Below are positions 43,007-52,951 of a stretch of DNA of 64,000 nucleotides, in pieces (within the stretch, counting starts at the first letter, position 1; each line of letters opens with the position of its first letter). Location of the stretch: contig NZ_JAHKPV010000021.1 of assembly GCF_018860765.1 (NCBI RefSeq), forward strand, positions 1,010,667-1,074,666, given 5' to 3'. The notes under the pieces were generated by a model. The model had not been told where the DNA came from. It saw only the letters and a program-made list of their open reading frames with translations, and searched no databases. This stretch comes from Marinobacter salexigens (GTDB lineage Bacteria > Pseudomonadota > Gammaproteobacteria > Pseudomonadales > Oleiphilaceae). Made by a program: the position numbers and the translations under genes.

Positions 43007-43261
43007 TTAGTTGGCCTTCCCCGCCTCCAGTTCACGCACATAGCTAGAAAACTCGTCGTAGCCACCGATGTACCTGTCACCCACTAAGATCTGAGGAACC
43101 GTATAAACCGGGCGACCAACCTTGTCTGCAATGTCTTCTTTGGTCATGTCATGCTCGATCATATCGACCCAGGTGTACGGCATGCTGCGAGACTCGCACA
43201 AACTTCTTGCACGCACACAAAACCCGCAGCTTGAACGACCGTAAATTGTTACCTGCTCCAT
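43007..43261 (-). CDS. Glutaredoxin (Grx3-like, CGFC active site)
   Basis: 84 residues, a small thioredoxin-fold thiol-disulfide reductase using glutathione. Start ATG 43261 with GGAG upstream. The active site SSCGFCVRA replaces the usual CPYC with CGFC, a change that may shift the redox potential or resemble the monothiol CGFS type, but with a second cysteine. VYTVPQILVGDRYIGGYDE carries the cis-Pro and GG motif. Located alone between phosphofructokinase and the YqaA-like gene. Confidence 0.9.
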   Translation of the reverse strand: MEQVTIYGRSSCGFCVRARSLCESRSMPYTWVDMIEHDMTKEDIADKVGRPVYTVPQILVGDRYIGGYDEFSSYVRELEAGKAN

Positions 43262-43455
43262 AAAACTCTCCGGAATACTTAGCCCGAGACACATCTTGGG
43301 CTATAAAAAAGGGTGTTAAAACTCTTAAAATCATGATGACATGATTGAGCAAGATTGAAAATTGAAGCTTTGAATGCCCACTATAGTATCGGAACATACG
43401 TAGGCGGCTTTAGCTGAAAAAAAGAGGAACACCCCATCACCGCTAGGAGAACTCT

Positions 43456-43899
43456 GTGGTTTACCTGACATTATTTCTGACCTCGTTTGCGGCGGCCACA
43501 CTGCTGCCGGCCTATTCGGAAATACTGACAGGCACACTGGTTGTTCAGGGCTACCCTATGCTGTGGCTATGGGTTTGGGCCACGTTGGGCAACACCTTGG
43601 GGTCCGTGGTTAACGGTATTATTGGCAGGCAAATTGACCGTCTAAAGCACAAACGTTGGTTTCCGATTAGCGAGACCCAACTGCACAAAGCGAGAAACAG
43701 CTTTAACCGTTACGGCCAATGGTCTTTGCTTTTAGGCTGGTTGCCCATAGGCGGCGACGCGCTAACGCTGGTAGGGGGAGTAATGCGCGTGCCTTGGCTG
43801 AACTTTATTGTGCTAGTGGGCATTGGTAAGGGAATACGTTACGCCTTTGTGATCTGGCTGGTTGCCGAAGCATCGGGCCTATCATCTCCCTCGCCGTAG
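43456..43899 (+). CDS. YqaA/DedA-like membrane protein
   Basis: 147 residues with three to four hydrophobic segments, related to the YqaA/SNARE-associated (DedA) group: FAAATLLPAYSEILTGTLVV, WATLGNTLGSVVNGIIG, and RYGQWSLLLGWLPIGGDALT, where the xGWxPxGGD element fits the family. Start GTG 43456 with AGGAGA upstream. Its last 61 bases overlap the 3' end of the oppositely oriented UbiB-like gene, an unusual tail-to-tail overlap. Role in undecaprenyl-phosphate or membrane homeostasis is only inferred from relatives. Confidence 0.8.
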   Translation: MVYLTLFLTSFAAATLLPAYSEILTGTLVVQGYPMLWLWVWATLGNTLGSVVNGIIGRQIDRLKHKRWFPISETQLHKARNSFNRYGQWSLLLGWLPIGGDALTLVGGVMRVPWLNFIVLVGIGKGIRYAFVIWLVAEASGLSSPSP

Positions 43900-45284
43900 A
43901 GGTATTTGCGTAACACGGATTCACCATTGAACTCCGAATGCAGCACGGCAATAAAGGTATACACCCCAATAAGTTTACGGTTTAGAAATACAAACTCACT
44001 GGGCGGCACTCGAAAGTAACGACTTATGGCTGACCGTGCTGCCTGACGGGCAACCCTAGAAGGCAGATCGCTTTGCTTCCAGCGGTATTGGCCTTTGCTG
44101 TTAACAGCGTAGTCTGGCCAGCTTTCATGATCATGGGATAGCGGCTCCAGAACCGACATACAAACCTGACCAAACTTCTCTAGCACCTCTGTAGGCCAAT
44201 CGGTACTCATAAAGCGCAACTTTACGCCACCATCGATCACTGCCTCTAAATCGTTTTCGTATGAGGCACGGATCATCTGGATAACCGGGTCGAGAAACTC
44301 TCGCGAATACGACTGTACCGCACCGAAATCCAGCAACACTATGCGATCGTGCTCAACGTCTTTGCCTTCCTCTCCGGCAATGCGAATGCGGTAATTGCCG
44401 AAATTGGGATCCGTTTGGATTTCGCCCCACTCAAACAACTCACGAAAGAAGAGCTCCAGCGCAGCTTTTCCTAGTGCGCTTCGGCGTTCTAGCGATAATT
44501 CCCGAACTACCTCAGCGCTGACGGAATGACCATGTTCGTAGGTAGACGCAATCACCTGCCCGCCGGAATACTCTGTTAGCACCCGGGGAACCACAAACCG
44601 AGGGTCATCTTTAAGCATCTGCCGGAATTTCTCGGTGGTGCGGGCCTCAAGGCGGTAGTCTACTTCCCGGTGCATCATCTGCCGCACCTCTTCCAGCCAA
44701 TCCTCAAACTCAGGCCCAAAGCTTACCAATCGAGCTACTCTAAGTAGCTGAGCTACCGCGTTTAAATCGCTGTCTACCGCATCGGCAACGCCGGGATACT
44801 GAATTTTCAGCACCAACTCCAGACCATCGCTACGCCGTTTTGCACGGTGCACTTGTCCCAACGAAGCAGCACCAATCGGTTCGGGGTCTATATCCAGTTC
44901 GGCAAGTTGCTCACTGCCAATTTCGGCTTTGAGCACACGTTCAATGGCCGACCACTCCAGCGAAGTGGTCTGGTCTTCCAGAGTATGCAAGGCTTCGGTG
45001 ACCTCTTCAGGCAAGAAGTGCTCACCATACAGCGCCATCACCTGACCGATTTTAACCACACTGCCTTTGAGTTTGCCCAACTCATCAACCAAAAGGTGGG
45101 CCTGCCTGGATAGCATGGCGCGGTGACGCTCATCCCGTTTATCTTTGCTGCTGAACCAATTGGTCGCCATGTGCGATGCTACACGCGTACCGGCAAAGAG
45201 CCCCGCGCGAGTAAGGCTCAGCCGGCGTTCGAAGCTGCCTGTTTTGATGCGGGAGACTGAATTACCTGAGCGTTTGGATGACAT
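43839..45284 (-). CDS. ABC1/UbiB-family atypical kinase
   Basis: 481 residues of the ADCK/UbiB atypical protein kinase-like family. Features: GSVVKIGQVMALYGEHFLP (the KxGQ motif), PIGAASLGQVHRAKR (the Ala-rich loop replacing the Gly-rich loop), LVLKIQYPGV (catalytic Lys), TDPNFGNYRI (catalytic Asp, where other members have DPHPGN) and LLDFGAVQ (metal Asp). The His/Pro/Gly of the DPHPGN motif is altered to DPNFGN, and there is no C-terminal membrane anchor, so it is a paralogue rather than UbiB of the ubiquinone operon. Function unknown. It overlaps the YqaA-like gene by 61 bases. Confidence 0.88.
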   Translation of the reverse strand: MSSKRSGNSVSRIKTGSFERRLSLTRAGLFAGTRVASHMATNWFSSKDKRDERHRAMLSRQAHLLVDELGKLKGSVVKIGQVMALYGEHFLPEEVTEALHTLEDQTTSLEWSAIERVLKAEIGSEQLAELDIDPEPIGAASLGQVHRAKRRSDGLELVLKIQYPGVADAVDSDLNAVAQLLRVARLVSFGPEFEDWLEEVRQMMHREVDYRLEARTTEKFRQMLKDDPRFVVPRVLTEYSGGQVIASTYEHGHSVSAEVVRELSLERRSALGKAALELFFRELFEWGEIQTDPNFGNYRIRIAGEEGKDVEHDRIVLLDFGAVQSYSREFLDPVIQMIRASYENDLEAVIDGGVKLRFMSTDWPTEVLEKFGQVCMSVLEPLSHDHESWPDYAVNSKGQYRWKQSDLPSRVARQAARSAISRYFRVPPSEFVFLNRKLIGVYTFIAVLHSEFNGESVLRKYLYGEGDDRPDASATSQITKA

Positions 45285-45632
45285 GTATGACCTGTCCGAA
45301 TCTGAGAATTTAAAAACCCTGACTTAATCTCTGATTTGATCTCTTAACCTAACAGCTGCGGGTGACCACTGTCATTATACGGATACGACAGTGAACTGAC
45401 CTCTCCAATTCGACTCAGATACTGCGGCGTGGCGGCCATTGTTCGCCGAGGCCCACCGGTTTATACCTGTTCGCCTGACCACAAGCCCTACTCACAAGTC
45501 AGGTCATTTACTGGCATTCGGCAGGTTCTAGCCCATGCTTTTACGTTTTGACACAACACTTGCATTGAATAGGGTCTATTGTTCAAAGAGCAATCAAAAT
45601 ACTGATTATTATCAAAAGAACCGGCTCACTCT
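45285..45632. other. Divergent intergenic region, UbiB-like / diguanylate cyclase
   Basis: 348 bases. I see a 7-bp inverted repeat (CACTGTC / GACAGTG) at 45366-45392, and a weak promoter (TTGACA at 45548, TAGGGT 16 bp on) facing the cyclase gene. No coding frame of note. Confidence 0.5.
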
Positions 45633-46724
45633 ATGCCAGACATCGCACCAAAGGTTCCAGCTAAGAAGCTGTCTCAGTATCGGGTATCAGGCGAAATACC
45701 GGTCCCGGTCCTGATCAACTGGCTGAGCATTGCCGCCGTGCCATTGCTGGCATTTTTTGCCTTCCGCTCTATGGGTCGGGGGGAGCATATTACATCGGCT
45801 CTGCTCATATTGTTTGCCACACTGATGCTCAGTAACCTGCTGGTATACGTTGCATGTGGCCATCAGACCTTTCAGCGCAGAGCATTTATAGTCCTAACAA
45901 CCATTATGTTCTGCTATCTGGCAATTTTCGCCTTGGAGGATGGTTCAGCCATTATTTGGCTCTTTGCCTATCCACCTATCGTATTTTATATAAGCGAGGC
46001 ACGAGTTGGCGTCGGCACCTGTGTCATGGGTTTTACGGGAGTCATTCTGTTGTTTAGCCCACTTGCCGAACAATCACTGGACTTGCCCTACAGCCCCAGT
46101 TTTCGGATAACTATGGTGGTGGCGCTAGGTTTTGAGATGGTCACATGCTACATCCTTGACCGGAGCCGGCGGCGCAGTAAGCTCGGCCTTCTGGCGATGG
46201 CCAAGGAGTTCGAATATGCCGCCAAGCATGACGCGCTTACCGGGCTGGCAAACCGGCGCGAAGCTTTGGACCAACTGGATGCAGAGTATGAGCGCTATCT
46301 GCGTAGTGAGAGGCCATTCTCAGTGCTATTGGCAGATATTGATCTGTTCAAGAGTGTAAATGACACTTACGGACACCACGTAGGTGATGAACTAATTGTT
46401 TTGGTAGCGGATACATTGCGCGAGGAGTGCCGTAAGGTAGACACCATTGCTCGCTGGGGCGGTGAGGAGTATCTGGTGCTACTCCCGGAAACCGAAGAAG
46501 ATGAAGCGGTGCAGATTGCCAATCGAGTCCGTGAAGCGATTGCTAAAAAGGCCATCGTAGTTGAACAAAGCGCTGTGCACTGTACAGCGAGTCTCGGAGT
46601 AGCAAGCATCAAAGGCGCTGAGTCTATCGACAAGCTTCTTCAGCGTTCCGACGAAGCCCTCTACCGTGCCAAGACTCTAGGGCGTAACCGAGTTTGCGCC
46701 CATCAAGATGTAGAAACGTCTTAA
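45633..46724 (+). CDS. Membrane-bound diguanylate cyclase
   Basis: 363 residues: six or so hydrophobic segments (about 25-180) form an N-terminal membrane sensor region, then a GGDEF domain makes cyclic di-GMP from two GTP. Motifs: [36 protein letters not shown] (metal Asp), [17 protein letters not shown] with an intact GGEEY active site, and [15 protein letters not shown]. No RxxD inhibitory site is obvious at the usual place. Its signal is unknown; it is a single gene between the divergent UbiB-like gene and lipB. Confidence 0.93.
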   Translation: MPDIAPKVPAKKLSQYRVSGEIPVPVLINWLSIAAVPLLAFFAFRSMGRGEHITSALLILFATLMLSNLLVYVACGHQTFQRRAFIVLTTIMFCYLAIFALEDGSAIIWLFAYPPIVFYISEARVGVGTCVMGFTGVILLFSPLAEQSLDLPYSPSFRITMVVALGFEMVTCYILDRSRRRSKLGLLAMAKEFEYAAKHDALTGLANRREALDQLDAEYERYLRSERPFSVLLADIDLFKSVNDTYGHHVGDELIVLVADTLREECRKVDTIARWGGEEYLVLLPETEEDEAVQIANRVREAIAKKAIVVEQSAVHCTASLGVASIKGAESIDKLLQRSDEALYRAKTLGRNRVCAHQDVETS

Positions 46725-47365
46725 CCCTCTCTAATACTACGGTGACTCACCGACGAATCGCCCAACCCTGAAACCAACTGGGCTATCAGGCGTTTTTCGA
46801 TATCATCCATACTTATAGGCGCCACAAAATCGCGGATTTGGCACATAGCCAGACCTGCGTAACCGCAAGGATTGATTCGCCGGAACGGCTCCATGTTCAT
46901 ATCAACATTCAAAGCCAAACCATGGAAGGAGCAGCCACGACGAACTCGCAACCCTAGCGAGGCAATTTTTGCGTCACCGACATAAACACCCGGCGCATCC
47001 GGTCGAGGCCTTGCTGTGATGCCAAGTTCTGCAAGCGTGCGAACCAAACCCTGCTCAATGACATCAACCAGACCTCTCACTCCTATCTTGCGACGAGTAA
47101 GGCCAATCATGAGGTAAACCACCAACTGGCCGGGGCCGTGGTAGGTTACCTGCCCTCCGCGGTCCACCTGAATCACAGGGATATCGCCCGGCGCCAATAT
47201 GTGCTCTGCTTTGCCAGCCTGACCCTGAGTGTAGACTTGAGGATGCTCCAGGCACCAGAGTTCGTCGCTGGTATGCTCGTCTCTTTGCGCCGTGAAGCTT
47301 TTCATCGCCTCCCAGGTTTCCAAATAGGGCTGCCGCCCCAATGATCTGACAATCAATTCAGGCAT
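46721..47365 (-). CDS. lipB: Octanoyl-(acyl-carrier-protein):protein N-octanoyltransferase
   Basis: Transfers octanoyl from ACP to lipoyl-domain lysines, the step before LipA. 214 residues: [31 protein letters not shown], and the catalytic lysine/cysteine segments [18 protein letters not shown] and INPCGYAGL. Its last bases overlap the diguanylate cyclase stop region by four bases. It is downstream of ybeD, five bases apart, as in most gammaproteobacteria (dacA-ybeD-lipB). Confidence 0.96.
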   Translation of the reverse strand: MPELIVRSLGRQPYLETWEAMKSFTAQRDEHTSDELWCLEHPQVYTQGQAGKAEHILAPGDIPVIQVDRGGQVTYHGPGQLVVYLMIGLTRRKIGVRGLVDVIEQGLVRTLAELGITARPRPDAPGVYVGDAKIASLGLRVRRGCSFHGLALNVDMNMEPFRRINPCGYAGLAMCQIRDFVAPISMDDIEKRLIAQLVSGLGDSSVSHRSIREG

Positions 47366-47370
47366 TGCGT

Positions 47371-47640
47371 TTAGAGCACCATGTGTACACGGCCACTGGC
47401 CTTGAGCTCTTCAAACAGAGCCTTCAGTTGAGGCTCGCCGGTGGCCATAATGTTCAGCCGAACCGAGCAGAATCGGCCTTCCCTGCTGTCTTTAACGGAG
47501 ACATCTTCGTCTTTTATTCCAGGAGCGTGCCGCTCAACAACCGTCACCACAAACTCTTTAAAGTCTGGTGCAGCATCGCCAATAACCTTGATGCCGTAAT
47601 CGCAGGGAAATTCGATTTTTGGTGCTTCCGGCTCACTCAT
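47371..47640 (-). CDS. ybeD: YbeD/DUF493 family protein
   Basis: 89 residues with the ACT-like fold of DUF493: [60 protein letters not shown], ending in GRVHMVL. The role is unclear; it is often encoded between dacA and lipB and may modulate lipoate attachment (inference). The gene order here is the standard one. Confidence 0.92.
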   Translation of the reverse strand: MSEPEAPKIEFPCDYGIKVIGDAAPDFKEFVVTVVERHAPGIKDEDVSVKDSREGRFCSVRLNIMATGEPQLKALFEELKASGRVHMVL

Positions 47641-47667
47641 AGTTTTTCTCCCGGGCTCAACTCGCCC

Positions 47668-48861
47668 TTATTGGAACATCTGCACAAAAAACAGCTTGAT
47701 GGAATCCCAAATGCGCTTGAACAAACCGCCCTCGGGCACTTCGGTCAGGGCGAGTACCGGCTGATCAATCAGCACCTCACCGTTAAACGAAACCTTTACC
47801 CGCCCCAGTTCGTCGCCAGCACGCACAGGTGCTTTAATCACCGAATCGAGTTCTACGCTAGACTCAAGACTGTCACGAGATCCTCGCGGAATCGTTACGT
47901 AGGCATCTTCAAGCATGCCTACAGAAAGCTTATCGGACTGACCACCCCACACTTTGGCTTCAATCAGTTCTTGACCGGCACGGAACAAGCGCTCGCTCTC
48001 ATAGTAGCGAAAGCCGTAGTTGAGCATTTTCTGGATTTCTTGAGATCGAGCCTGAGAGCTGCTGGTTCCCATAACGGTGGCAATAAACCGGGTATCATTA
48101 CGCTTTGCTGAAGCCACCAGACAGTATCCTGCCTCCTCGGTATGGCCCGTTTTGAGTCCATCGACACTGTCATCACGCCACAGCAAGCTGTTGCGATTTG
48201 GTTGACGAATATTGTTGTAGGTAAAGTGCTTCTCTGCGTAGATCGGGTAATTCTCCGGGTAATCATTGATGATCGCACGGGCCAAAACAGCGAGATCGTA
48301 GGCGGTGGAGAAGTGGTCGGGAGCAGGCAAGCCCGTAGCATTTTCAAAGTGCGTATCCTTCATGCCCAGCAGTTGAGCCTGCTGGTTCATAATATCAACG
48401 AACGCACCCTCGCTGCCCGCAATAAACTCCGCCAGCGCGACAGATGCGTCGTTGCCGGACTGAATAATCACCCCTTTTAAAAGATCTTCGACCGAGACGC
48501 TGGTCCCCTCTTTAACAAACGTGCGGGAACCCTCTGTTTTCCAAGCCTTCACACTAATGGGGACCATGTCAGACATACTGATCCGGCCTTCATCAAGCTC
48601 CCGCTCAACAATATACGCTGTCATCATTTTGGTCAGGCTGGCGGGTGGCAAGCGCTCATTGCTGTTGCTCTCCATGATGATGCGGCCACTTTTCGGGTCC
48701 ATAAGCACATAAGAGCTACCAGCGATCTGCGGTGGAGAAGGAATCAGCACTGTCTGGGAAATTGCCTTGCCTGACACAGAGATCATCAGCATGAAAGCGA
48801 GAAATGCTGAAATAGAAGAGAGTGAGCGGAAAACTGATTTTAATGCCATGGGTCCATTCAT
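47668..48861 (-). CDS. dacA: D-alanyl-D-alanine carboxypeptidase (PBP5/6 family)
   Basis: 397 residues, a low-molecular-weight penicillin-binding protein that trims the terminal D-Ala in the periplasm. Signal peptide near residues 1-35 (SLSSISAFLAFMLMISVSG), SxxK catalytic site in PPASLTKMMTAY, SGN in IIQSGNDASVALAEF, and KTG in DGLKTGHTEEAG. The end (IWDSIKLFFVQMF) is the amphipathic membrane anchor. Two ATGs four codons apart are possible. It is the gene after rlpA in the mrdA-rodA-rlpA-dacA cluster. Confidence 0.95.
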   Translation of the reverse strand: MNGPMALKSVFRSLSSISAFLAFMLMISVSGKAISQTVLIPSPPQIAGSSYVLMDPKSGRIIMESNSNERLPPASLTKMMTAYIVERELDEGRISMSDMVPISVKAWKTEGSRTFVKEGTSVSVEDLLKGVIIQSGNDASVALAEFIAGSEGAFVDIMNQQAQLLGMKDTHFENATGLPAPDHFSTAYDLAVLARAIINDYPENYPIYAEKHFTYNNIRQPNRNSLLWRDDSVDGLKTGHTEEAGYCLVASAKRNDTRFIATVMGTSSSQARSQEIQKMLNYGFRYYESERLFRAGQELIEAKVWGGQSDKLSVGMLEDAYVTIPRGSRDSLESSVELDSVIKAPVRAGDELGRVKVSFNGEVLIDQPVLALTEVPEGGLFKRIWDSIKLFFVQMFQ

Positions 48862-48897
48862 TCGTCGTTAAGTGTGTTTTTATGTGCGATCTAACAT

Positions 48898-49797
48898 CTA
48901 GTGCGAGTCGGTCAGCACAATTGATTGTGAAAATCCTTGGGCTTCCAGAAGGTTCTGCGTTTCTCGCGCACTTCCTTCATCCTGAAAAGGGCCTACTTGC
49001 ACCCGGTGAAAGCGCCCCGACGCAGTATCTACAGAGCGCACCCGCACGGGTTCACTACTAAGTACGCCTCTGGCACGATCTTGCAGTTTCTCTGCAGGGG
49101 AGCGGCTGCCGAACGATCCAAGCTGAACAAACAGCCCACCACGCTGGTCACCATATACTGCAACATTATTTTGACTTGATCGTTTCGTTGGCTGGCCTTC
49201 AAGAGCAAAAGGCTGGCCAGCAAGGAACATGCTGCCGTCTGGCTTCACCGTAATGGCTGCCACTTCTACTCTGGCTGTTCCGTGTGACTGATAACCCAGT
49301 TTCTTGGCCGCTGCGTAGGACAAATCGATCAGTCGATCTCCGTGAAACGGCCCTCTGTCATTAACCCGAACAATCACAGATTGGCCATTGTCCAGATTGG
49401 TGACTTTTGCATAACTAGGTATTCGTAAAGACTTATGGGCAGCAGACATCTGGTACATATCGAAGGTTTCGCCATTCGATGTTTTGTGGCCGTGAAATTT
49501 TTCGCCGTACCAACTTGCCACACCGCGAGCGACATATCCGTCATTGCTATCCACTACCGAGTAGCGCTTTCCCAAAACCCTATAAGGCGACTTGTTTCCC
49601 GCCTTAACTTGGGCCTGATACATGGGTATGGCATCTGACAACCCAGACACATCGAAGTTTCCGGTGGGCGCCCTATCCTGTGAAATCGTATAGCGAGCAG
49701 AGTGGTCGGTTTCGACAGGGCCCGGCGCCGAGGCGCAGCCAGCCAGTACCAATACCGCCAATAATGCCAGCAAAAAACCTGAGCGATTTACTATCAC
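48898..49797 (-). CDS. rlpA: Septal-ring lytic transglycosylase RlpA
   Basis: 299 residues from the GTG at 49797, preceded by AAAGGA; starting at the GTG at 49827 adds ten residues without a ribosome-binding site. The lipobox LAGC gives a lipidated Cys at residue 21. The double-psi beta-barrel domain (YVARGVASWYGEKFHGHKTS, TNLDNGQSVIVRVNDRGPF with the catalytic Asp/Glu region) is followed by a C-terminal SPOR domain (GGLFVQLGSFGSRSPAEKL) that targets septal peptidoglycan. It cleaves bare glycan strands. Placed in the elongation cluster between rodA and dacA. Confidence 0.93.
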   Translation of the reverse strand: MIVNRSGFLLALLAVLVLAGCASAPGPVETDHSARYTISQDRAPTGNFDVSGLSDAIPMYQAQVKAGNKSPYRVLGKRYSVVDSNDGYVARGVASWYGEKFHGHKTSNGETFDMYQMSAAHKSLRIPSYAKVTNLDNGQSVIVRVNDRGPFHGDRLIDLSYAAAKKLGYQSHGTARVEVAAITVKPDGSMFLAGQPFALEGQPTKRSSQNNVAVYGDQRGGLFVQLGSFGSRSPAEKLQDRARGVLSSEPVRVRSVDTASGRFHRVQVGPFQDEGSARETQNLLEAQGFSQSIVLTDSH

Positions 49798-49901
49798 CGT
49801 CCGAATATCCTTTAAAATGCGGGCCACAGGGTAAACACAAACACGGCTCTACCTATCATTGTAACGGGTTACCGACCTCTATCACCATTACCGGCCTGAC
49901 A

Positions 49902-51044
49902 TCAGGCGGTGATCATCCTGCGATGGGTGTGTATGGACATCAAAATGCCAAACGCCGCCATGAGTGTCACGGTTGAGGTGCCACCATAGGAAATTAGCGG
50001 TAAAGGTACCCCGACCACCGGCAGCAAACCACTTACCATGCCAACATTGACAAACACATAGATGAAAAAGGTCATCGTCAGCGCCCCCGCTACGAGTCGG
50101 CTGAAAGAGTCTTGGGCGGTCACTGAGATAAAGAGGCAACGCAAAATAATCAGGAAGTACACGCTGAGCAGAATCAAAACCCCTATAAACCCGAACTCCT
50201 CCGCCAGCACCGCAACAATGAAATCTGTGTGGCTTTCCGGCAGGAACTCAAGGTGCGACTGGGTGCCTTGTAGCCAACCTTTACCATCGACACCGCCCGA
50301 GCCAATGGCAGTCTTGGATTGAATAATATTCCACCCTGCGCCTAAAGGGTCGCTTTGGGGGTCTAACAGCGTCAACACCCTCTGCTTCTGGTACTCACGC
50401 ATTCCGAAAAACCACATCAACGGCGCCGCCACAGATACCATCACCAAAAACGCACTGATCAGTTTCCAGCTCATGCCCGCGAAAAACACCACGAAGAGCC
50501 CGGCCATGCCAACAAGGAGCGAAGTTCCGAGATCGGGCTGCTTCACGATCAGCACCATGGGGAGGAGCACAATTGCCAACCCTACGCCGATGCGAGAAAG
50601 TTTTGGCGGCAAAAAATGCCGCGACAGGTACCAAGCCGCCATCATGGGCACCACCAGTTTCATCAGCTCCGAGGGCTGAAAACGGGGCAAGCCAGGCAAG
50701 GCTAACCAACGCTGGGCACCTTTCGCCCCAACGCCCACAAACAACACGGCAACCAAACCGACAAGACCAACAATATAAAGCCAAGGCGCCCAGCGTCGAA
50801 ATACGGATGGATCAAGTTGGGCGAAAACCAACATCACAACAAAAGCGATCCCAAAACGCACGCCCTGGGCTTTTACCACGTCAAGGTTTCGATCGGCGCC
50901 GCTGTATAGCACAAACAAACCGCCCGAAACCAGGGCAACAAGCAGTACCAGCAGAATAGGGTCTAAATGCAGCGCTGACCATAACCCCCTCGGGCGACCA
51001 AGAGGGTTGCTGGCCGTTGAGCTGAACACTTCCCGAGTAGCCAT
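49902..51044 (-). CDS. rodA: Rod shape-determining peptidoglycan polymerase RodA
   Basis: A SEDS-family glycosyltransferase that polymerises peptidoglycan with PBP2 during elongation. 380 residues with about ten membrane segments, the family's WLALPGLPRFQPSELMKL loop, QPDLGTSLL, and the extracytoplasmic GWLQGTQSHLEFLPESHTDF motif, where the active-site Asp lies. The start ATG overlaps the mrdA TAA by one base (TAATG), so coupled translation is expected. mrdB is a synonym. Confidence 0.96.
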   Translation of the reverse strand: MATREVFSSTASNPLGRPRGLWSALHLDPILLVLLVALVSGGLFVLYSGADRNLDVVKAQGVRFGIAFVVMLVFAQLDPSVFRRWAPWLYIVGLVGLVAVLFVGVGAKGAQRWLALPGLPRFQPSELMKLVVPMMAAWYLSRHFLPPKLSRIGVGLAIVLLPMVLIVKQPDLGTSLLVGMAGLFVVFFAGMSWKLISAFLVMVSVAAPLMWFFGMREYQKQRVLTLLDPQSDPLGAGWNIIQSKTAIGSGGVDGKGWLQGTQSHLEFLPESHTDFIVAVLAEEFGFIGVLILLSVYFLIILRCLFISVTAQDSFSRLVAGALTMTFFIYVFVNVGMVSGLLPVVGVPLPLISYGGTSTVTLMAAFGILMSIHTHRRMITA

Positions 51045-52942
51045 TAAGGAGCCTCAATCGTAGGGTCGGCTTTACTGATTGAAGGGCCATCTGCAACAGC
51101 CGAAAACTCCAGTAGCCATGCGTCAAACAGTTCCCGAGCCACAGGGGCCGCAGTACTGCTGCCCCCACCGCCGTTTTCAACAATAACGGCGACAGCAATT
51201 TGTGGGTTTTTCAAAGGTGCAAAGCCAACAAAGAGCGCATGATCACGTAACCGCTCGCGCACCTCTTCAGCATCGTACTCTTCATCTTCTGCAAGACTAA
51301 ACACTTGGGCCGTACCCGTTTTTCCGGCCATTCGGTATGACGCACCCCTGCCCACTCGACGGGCTGTGCCTTTAACACCGTGCATTACTTCCGCCATGGC
51401 ATCCGCTATGTATTCCCAGTTGCCGGGGTCTTTCAACTTTAAAGGCTCGTGAGTTTCATCCGGAAGAAAATCATCTCGTGACCTATCTCCTTGAATGTCT
51501 TTAAGCAGTCGCGGCTCAACCCATTCGCCCCGATTAGCGATAAGTGCTGTGGCTGTGGCGAGTTGTAAGGGCGTGGACAGCATAAACCCCTGACCGATAC
51601 CCAAATTAACCGTATCGCCCGGGTACCAGGGTTCATTCCGTGTCGCACGTTTCCAGTCCGGCGACGGCAAAAGACCGCTCAAGGCTCCGGATACATCCAA
51701 CGTGGCATCTTCACCAAAACCGAAGCGGGATAAATAACTGACCATCGTATCTACACCCATTTCTACTGCCGCTTCATAGAAGTAGACATCACATGACTGC
51801 GCCATTGCATGGGTCAGATCAACCCAGCCATGACCGCCCCGCTTCCAGTCTCGCCAACGACGACCTGTAGAGTTAATCTGGTAGTAGCCCGGATCCCAAA
51901 CAGAGTGGTCTCGTGTTACAGCACCGCTATCAAGGGCCGCAATGGCCAACATGGGCTTGAGTGTGGACCCTGGCGGGTATTGGCCTCGCAGAGCGCGGTT
52001 AAACAAGGGTTTATCTTTACTATCACTCAATTCACGATAGTCCGGAACACTGATTCCGGTTACAAACTTGTTGGCATCGAAACCGGGCACGCTGGCTAGG
52101 GCGAGTATGCCACCTGTTGCGGGCTCGATAGCTACAATAGCACCTCGGCGACCGTCGAGGAGTTCGTGGGCGCGATTCTGCAAACGCAAATCTAAATGCA
52201 GCTGAAGGTCTTCGCCGGGCACTGGGTTTTCCCGGTCAAGCACTCGGAGGGTGCGCCCTCGGGCATTGGTTTCTACATGCTGGTAACCAACTTTTCCGTG
52301 CAGCAATTCTTCGTAAAAACGTTCTACTCCAGACTTCCCGATATAATTGGTGCCTGCGTAGTTGACCGAATCAATGCGCTGCAATTCTTCGCGATTAATC
52401 CTGCCAACAAAACCAAGAGCATGGGCCGTCAGTTCACTGTGAGGGTAATACCTTACCAGCTCTGCCTCTACTTCCACGCCTGGTAGCTCATGCCTGAGCA
52501 CCGCCAAGCGCGCAATCTCGTCTTCTGTTAGGTCGTATCGCAGCGGTATTTCCTGAAACGGGCGACGAGGCTCGCGCAAGCGGCGTTGAAACCGCTCCAA
52601 GTCCTCATCAGACACGTCGAGAACACTTACAAGTTGCTGCAGCGTGGCATCCACATCACCAACCCGCTCTGGCACAAGGGTTACACTAAAGACGGGGCGG
52701 TTTTCCGCCAATAAAACCTGATTGCGATCGTAAACAAGCCCACGGGGAGGCGGCACAGACTGAACTTGTACCCGGTTTCTATCGGAGAGAGTGCTGTAAA
52801 TATCGTGCTCGACCACCTGCAGCTGGTACATGCGAGCCACGAGCCCTGCCAGAAGTAAGAACACGAATACCAGCGCTACGGTGGCACGGCGCTGGAACAG
52901 CCTGCGCTCGGCTGCAGTATCCTTGAATTCACCCCACGGCAT
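51044..52942 (-). CDS. mrdA: Penicillin-binding protein 2 (elongation transpeptidase)
   Basis: 632 residues, the transpeptidase paired with RodA. An N-terminal transmembrane helix (VALVFVFLLLAGLVARMYQL), a pedestal domain, and the transpeptidase with STLKP in PPGSTLKPMLAIAAL, SCD (SxN) in AQSCDVYFYEAA and KTGTAQ in MAGKTGTAQVFSL. Length and motifs fit PBP2 (MrdA) rather than FtsI. Second gene of the rlmH-mrdA-rodA run. Confidence 0.96.
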   Translation of the reverse strand: MPWGEFKDTAAERRLFQRRATVALVFVFLLLAGLVARMYQLQVVEHDIYSTLSDRNRVQVQSVPPPRGLVYDRNQVLLAENRPVFSVTLVPERVGDVDATLQQLVSVLDVSDEDLERFQRRLREPRRPFQEIPLRYDLTEDEIARLAVLRHELPGVEVEAELVRYYPHSELTAHALGFVGRINREELQRIDSVNYAGTNYIGKSGVERFYEELLHGKVGYQHVETNARGRTLRVLDRENPVPGEDLQLHLDLRLQNRAHELLDGRRGAIVAIEPATGGILALASVPGFDANKFVTGISVPDYRELSDSKDKPLFNRALRGQYPPGSTLKPMLAIAALDSGAVTRDHSVWDPGYYQINSTGRRWRDWKRGGHGWVDLTHAMAQSCDVYFYEAAVEMGVDTMVSYLSRFGFGEDATLDVSGALSGLLPSPDWKRATRNEPWYPGDTVNLGIGQGFMLSTPLQLATATALIANRGEWVEPRLLKDIQGDRSRDDFLPDETHEPLKLKDPGNWEYIADAMAEVMHGVKGTARRVGRGASYRMAGKTGTAQVFSLAEDEEYDAEEVRERLRDHALFVGFAPLKNPQIAVAVIVENGGGGSSTAAPVARELFDAWLLEFSAVADGPSISKADPTIEAP

Positions 52943-52951
52943 GGATGCTTC

